Shown here piece by piece: positions 41,313-43,951 of a stretch of DNA of 43,951 nt (the first letter of the stretch is position 1; each line of letters opens with the position of its first letter). This DNA comes from an uncultured Paraprevotella sp. (GTDB lineage: Bacteria; Bacteroidota; Bacteroidia; Bacteroidales; Bacteroidaceae): NCBI GenBank assembly GCA_900546665.1, contig URDY01000024.1:1-43951 (forward strand), in the 5' to 3' direction. A model generated the notes under the pieces. The model saw only the letters and a list, made by a program, of their open reading frames with translations, ran no database searches and was not told the DNA's origin. The position numbers and the translations under genes are program-made.

Positions 41313-43415
41313 TTAACTGATACCTTCATAAAAATATTGAATAATAAATTTGTCAAAAGGCATTATATCTTTAAGATTTGAAATGAGGTTCTTTGGACTT
41401 ATTGTTTTAAATTGTATGATAATTTCAGAAATTTCCTTAGTATCATCCTCCAAATTAATTAAACCAGAATCTTGAATCTTGCGACTGATCATTCTTGGCA
41501 ACCCATACTCTTCTAGTTGATATACGAGTTTTGGAAGGAATGCGTTAGATGCCCGTCCTATAAAGAGAGATATGTCGGGAGCTGCCGGATCGAAAGATTT
41601 TTTCAAAATATTAATGACAGATAAAGTTGTGCATAAGTTGTATGAAAGGTAACGTTCAGCTGCGAATAAGTCTTCGTAACTAATTTTATATCCGTCCTTT
41701 TCTAATTCATCATAGATGAATGCCACAGAATGAGACCAATTCTTTGGCATTTTCCATATAGCAAGTTTTATCAATCCTCCCATTTTATCACCAAGGAGAT
41801 TAATGACATCTTTAATAGGTTCACGCCAATTATATGTATTAGTTGCTGCAAGGGCAGCATAATTTTGGGGCCAGGCAGGGTCTGCCTTTAACTTTCTTAC
41901 CAAAGTTTTTATGAGTTTGGAATCACAAGATTTGAAAGCAGGGAGCCTACGGATGTTGTTGAAGTTTTCTCGTCCTAAAGCTTTTATCATAAAAGACTCA
42001 TACTCTTTAATACGGTCATTCTGCTCTTCGTTGATTTCTACGCCCGGATTTGCTGAATCCAGAGATTCAACAACCTCTTCCGGAAAATCGATCTCGAGGG
42101 TTGTATTTTCTTGTACAGGAGGTTCTTCCAACAAATACACCTTTCCCACAAAATACTTGAACATACGACCTGCACGGCCAATGATGTTCCTATAAGTAAA
42201 ATAGTCAAACTTGCACGAGCCATTCTTGTTAGACCAAACAACTACTTGTTCGGCTTGAGTATTTACACCTTCAATAATCGAAGATGTGGAAACCATTGTG
42301 TCAATACCTTCTTCTTGCTCAAAAAGTTTGACCTGTATTTGACTCAATGATCTGTGCATCTTGCCATTATGTACCCCAATTCCTCTTTCACTTAACTTGC
42401 ATAGCGAAAATTTACGTCCATAATTAACTCTAAGCCAATCGTTGAAATCCTGAAGAAGTGAGGTCTTTTTTACCGCTAAATCATTGGCAAGGATATTCGA
42501 GATTGTATCGATATTCTTATAACTGCCGGCATAGATCAGCGTTTTTGCTCTCTTTTTTTGTAAAATTTTCAGAAGATGTCCTTTTTTAAATTGCTCCTTG
42601 TCTGCGCTTTTGGGCAAATTCTTATAAAGATGGGCCGCCTTTGTAATGACTGTTTTAAAGTCCGTTAAACGCATAAACTGCATTCCTTCGGTAAAGACGT
42701 TGTCAGAAATTTTATGAATGTTGGGAGCAAGGTAATACCGTTGTCGAGAAATTTTCCCCAATTCTATCATCGCACTTAGCAGAGAGGAACTTCTGGAGTC
42801 ATCGAACATGGAACTTGCCTTGTAGAACTCATCCACGATGAGCATGTCAATCTTTTCAAGCTTATCGAAATAAGCAAAGCTGCGTTCTTGCGGAAAGATA
42901 AAAATGTTTCTTTCTGTAATGGTGGCATCCGTGGTAGTAATTATCTTATAGAAACGAGAAAACTTATGTTCAATCCTGCGGCGTGTTTCATCCGCTAAGG
43001 CTATCGTTGGAACGATTATAACCACATTGTCCGGTTTTCTGATTGAAATGAAAGCGTCGATGATAAAACTTTTGCCAAAACTCGTAGGGGCACTCACAGC
43101 GATATTCTCGCCAAGCAATAGGCGCTTCAAAACACGAGACTGGGCACTATGCAGTGTTACGGGTGTTTTATCGCCAACATCTGCTTTGAATGCCTCGACC
43201 ACGACTTGATCGTCCCATGATGCTGTCTTTTTATCGATATATGGGAATAGACCGACAACCCGGATGAAATGATTAACCATAGGATTATACTGGTTCCCGT
43301 CTTGTTGCATTCTATCCAATAAATTGATCACTTTACAGCGAGCCGTCGCCAAGTCTCGCTTCTCAATCAAATCATTAATCTGATCGCACTCGGAGTATAT
43401 CTCGTAATCAAGCAT
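41313..43415 (-). CDS. hamB: HamB-like DEAD/DEAH helicase of a Hachiman defence system
   Basis: This 700-residue SF2 (Ski2-like) helicase has Walker A SAPTSFGKS (108-116), motif Ia VPTIALADETRR, motif II DEFY (195-198), 'GVHNGKMHRSL' (about 347), motif V 'TSSIIEGVNTQ' (377-387) and motif VI IGRAGR (412-417). A helical C-terminal half follows. In Hachiman, HamB guards and translocates on DNA while holding the nuclease HamA inactive, and DNA damage or phage activity releases HamA. The partner gene starts upstream and overlaps this one by 8 bp, which supports the assignment. Trp is written TGG. Codon use is AT-rich like the DUF262 gene. Confidence 0.82.
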   Translation of the reverse strand: MLDYEIYSECDQINDLIEKRDLATARCKVINLLDRMQQDGNQYNPMVNHFIRVVGLFPYIDKKTASWDDQVVVEAFKADVGDKTPVTLHSAQSRVLKRLLLGENIAVSAPTSFGKSFIIDAFISIRKPDNVVIIVPTIALADETRRRIEHKFSRFYKIITTTDATITERNIFIFPQERSFAYFDKLEKIDMLIVDEFYKASSMFDDSRSSSLLSAMIELGKISRQRYYLAPNIHKISDNVFTEGMQFMRLTDFKTVITKAAHLYKNLPKSADKEQFKKGHLLKILQKKRAKTLIYAGSYKNIDTISNILANDLAVKKTSLLQDFNDWLRVNYGRKFSLCKLSERGIGVHNGKMHRSLSQIQVKLFEQEEGIDTMVSTSSIIEGVNTQAEQVVVWSNKNGSCKFDYFTYRNIIGRAGRMFKYFVGKVYLLEEPPVQENTTLEIDFPEEVVESLDSANPGVEINEEQNDRIKEYESFMIKALGRENFNNIRRLPAFKSCDSKLIKTLVRKLKADPAWPQNYAALAATNTYNWREPIKDVINLLGDKMGGLIKLAIWKMPKNWSHSVAFIYDELEKDGYKISYEDLFAAERYLSYNLCTTLSVINILKKSFDPAAPDISLFIGRASNAFLPKLVYQLEEYGLPRMISRKIQDSGLINLEDDTKEISEIIIQFKTISPKNLISNLKDIMPFDKFIIQYFYEGIS

Positions 43416-43951
43416 CTTCCTTAATTTGTTTAGCTCGTTCTACAAACCAATTGACAATCTCATTTTTATTAGGGACAGGGAAAAGAATCAAATGGAATTG
43501 AATATTATCGTAGCCATGGACATTCTGTTTCTTTTGCTTACCGTTCTGAATATTGAAATAGTTGACAGCTCGGTCCAAATGGTATCGCTTAATCTCTTCC
43601 AAATAAGTCTCTGACAACTCAGTTGCTTTCTGTGTCTTATCGCATTCATGAAGCAATAGTATGGGAACATGTAGTCTTTTCCTTATTTCGTCAACAGAAG
43701 TTTCACGTCTGAGAATAGTTTGAACAAACTTTCTCGTATCAGGATCGGGAATGACATATTGCAAATCCGAAATACTTGTAATAATGGAATTTTCTTTCTT
43801 TATCTTATCAGTACTGATAGTATCGAATACGGACTTGACAGGCTCGTACATTCGCTCATTGGCGATGTTACTATAAATCTCTGGAAAAGACGAATAAAAA
43901 GGGACAAATGTCTTCGTAATGCCTGTCAATAAGGCGTTTGCGAAGACAAAT
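43408..43951 (-). CDS. hamA: HamA-like (DUF1837) effector nuclease, C-terminal part only
   Basis: The frame is open to the right edge of the window, so only about 180 C-terminal residues are seen. The HamA tail is recognisable: 'LHVPILLLHECDKTQKATEL', 'IKRYHLDRAVNYFNIQNGKQ' and 'IQFHLILFPVPNKNEIVNWF'. Known HamA is a PD-(D/E)XK-type DNase whose catalytic core lies further N-terminal, outside the window. It overlaps hamB by 8 bp (43408-43415), indicating coupled translation and a balanced complex. The identification depends on family recall and on the helicase neighbour. Confidence 0.78.
   Translation of the reverse strand, partial: FVFANALLTGITKTFVPFYSSFPEIYSNIANERMYEPVKSVFDTISTDKIKKENSIITSISDLQYVIPDPDTRKFVQTILRRETSVDEIRKRLHVPILLLHECDKTQKATELSETYLEEIKRYHLDRAVNYFNIQNGKQKKQNVHGYDNIQFHLILFPVPNKNEIVNWFVERAKQIKEDA

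Noticed and set aside
1..43951. CRISPR array or insertion sequence with transposase
   Set aside because: No regularly spaced repeats of CRISPR type and no transposase-like protein were found on either strand.

Overview
The window is Bacteroidales DNA, most likely Bacteroides, Phocaeicola or a close relative. Many upstream regions carry the Bacteroidetes promoter form (a TTG or TTTG box about 20 nt upstream of TAnnTTTG). Many genes are typical of the order: three OmpH/Skp paralogues beside bamA, a PorG-like DUF6089 barrel, a DUF6242 lipoprotein and a DUF4369 lipoprotein. I cannot assign a species.

Positions 1-30700 are ordinary chromosome. A fragment of a VirE/DUF3874-like protein and a DUF1703-type AAA ATPase/nuclease come first. 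A leftward run follows: aldo/keto reductase, exported thioredoxin, metG, a YifB-type ATPase, a DUF4369 lipoprotein, an OmpA/TPR lipoprotein and xerD. A rightward run holds aroQ, pyk, an O-methyltransferase, rbfA and an FtsX/LolE-like permease. A leftward envelope cluster holds murI, three ompH, bamA, uppS, the DUF6089 barrel and the DUF6242 lipoprotein, and then ribD. A second rightward run holds prmC, recX, comF, pyrE, an SRPBCC protein, argH and a small lipoprotein. These are housekeeping genes separated by clear intrinsic terminators.

A tRNA-Gly(GCC) lies at 30701-30776, and everything to its right looks like an integrated element whose far end is outside the window. It starts with a tyrosine integrase pointing away from the tRNA. 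Next come a ParB-like DGQHR protein, an unknown protein, a helicase-like gene, a membrane-anchored hypothetical, a DUF6908 gene and a coupled small gene. After a non-coding stretch there is a defence section on the minus strand: a DUF262/DUF1524 (GmrSD-like) nuclease, a small three-repeat protein, and a Hachiman pair (HamB complete, HamA cut by the window edge).

The most unusual object is the helicase-like gene at 34577-36406. It is one continuous 610-codon frame containing four TGA codons, no TAA or TAG before the end, and no TGG. The TGA codons stand where tryptophan would be expected, including inside the DExH box (DE-TGA-H). The genes on both sides write tryptophan as TGG, and the DUF6908 gene uses TGA as a real stop. 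So one gene in the element appears to be written in genetic code 4 (TGA = Trp) or to have lost every Trp codon to TGA. It is preceded by a good Bacteroides promoter and a leader with an attenuator-like hairpin, with phased direct repeats further upstream. Conditional decoding, for example by a suppressor tRNA brought by a stop-codon-recoded phage, is a testable hypothesis and is not shown by the sequence.
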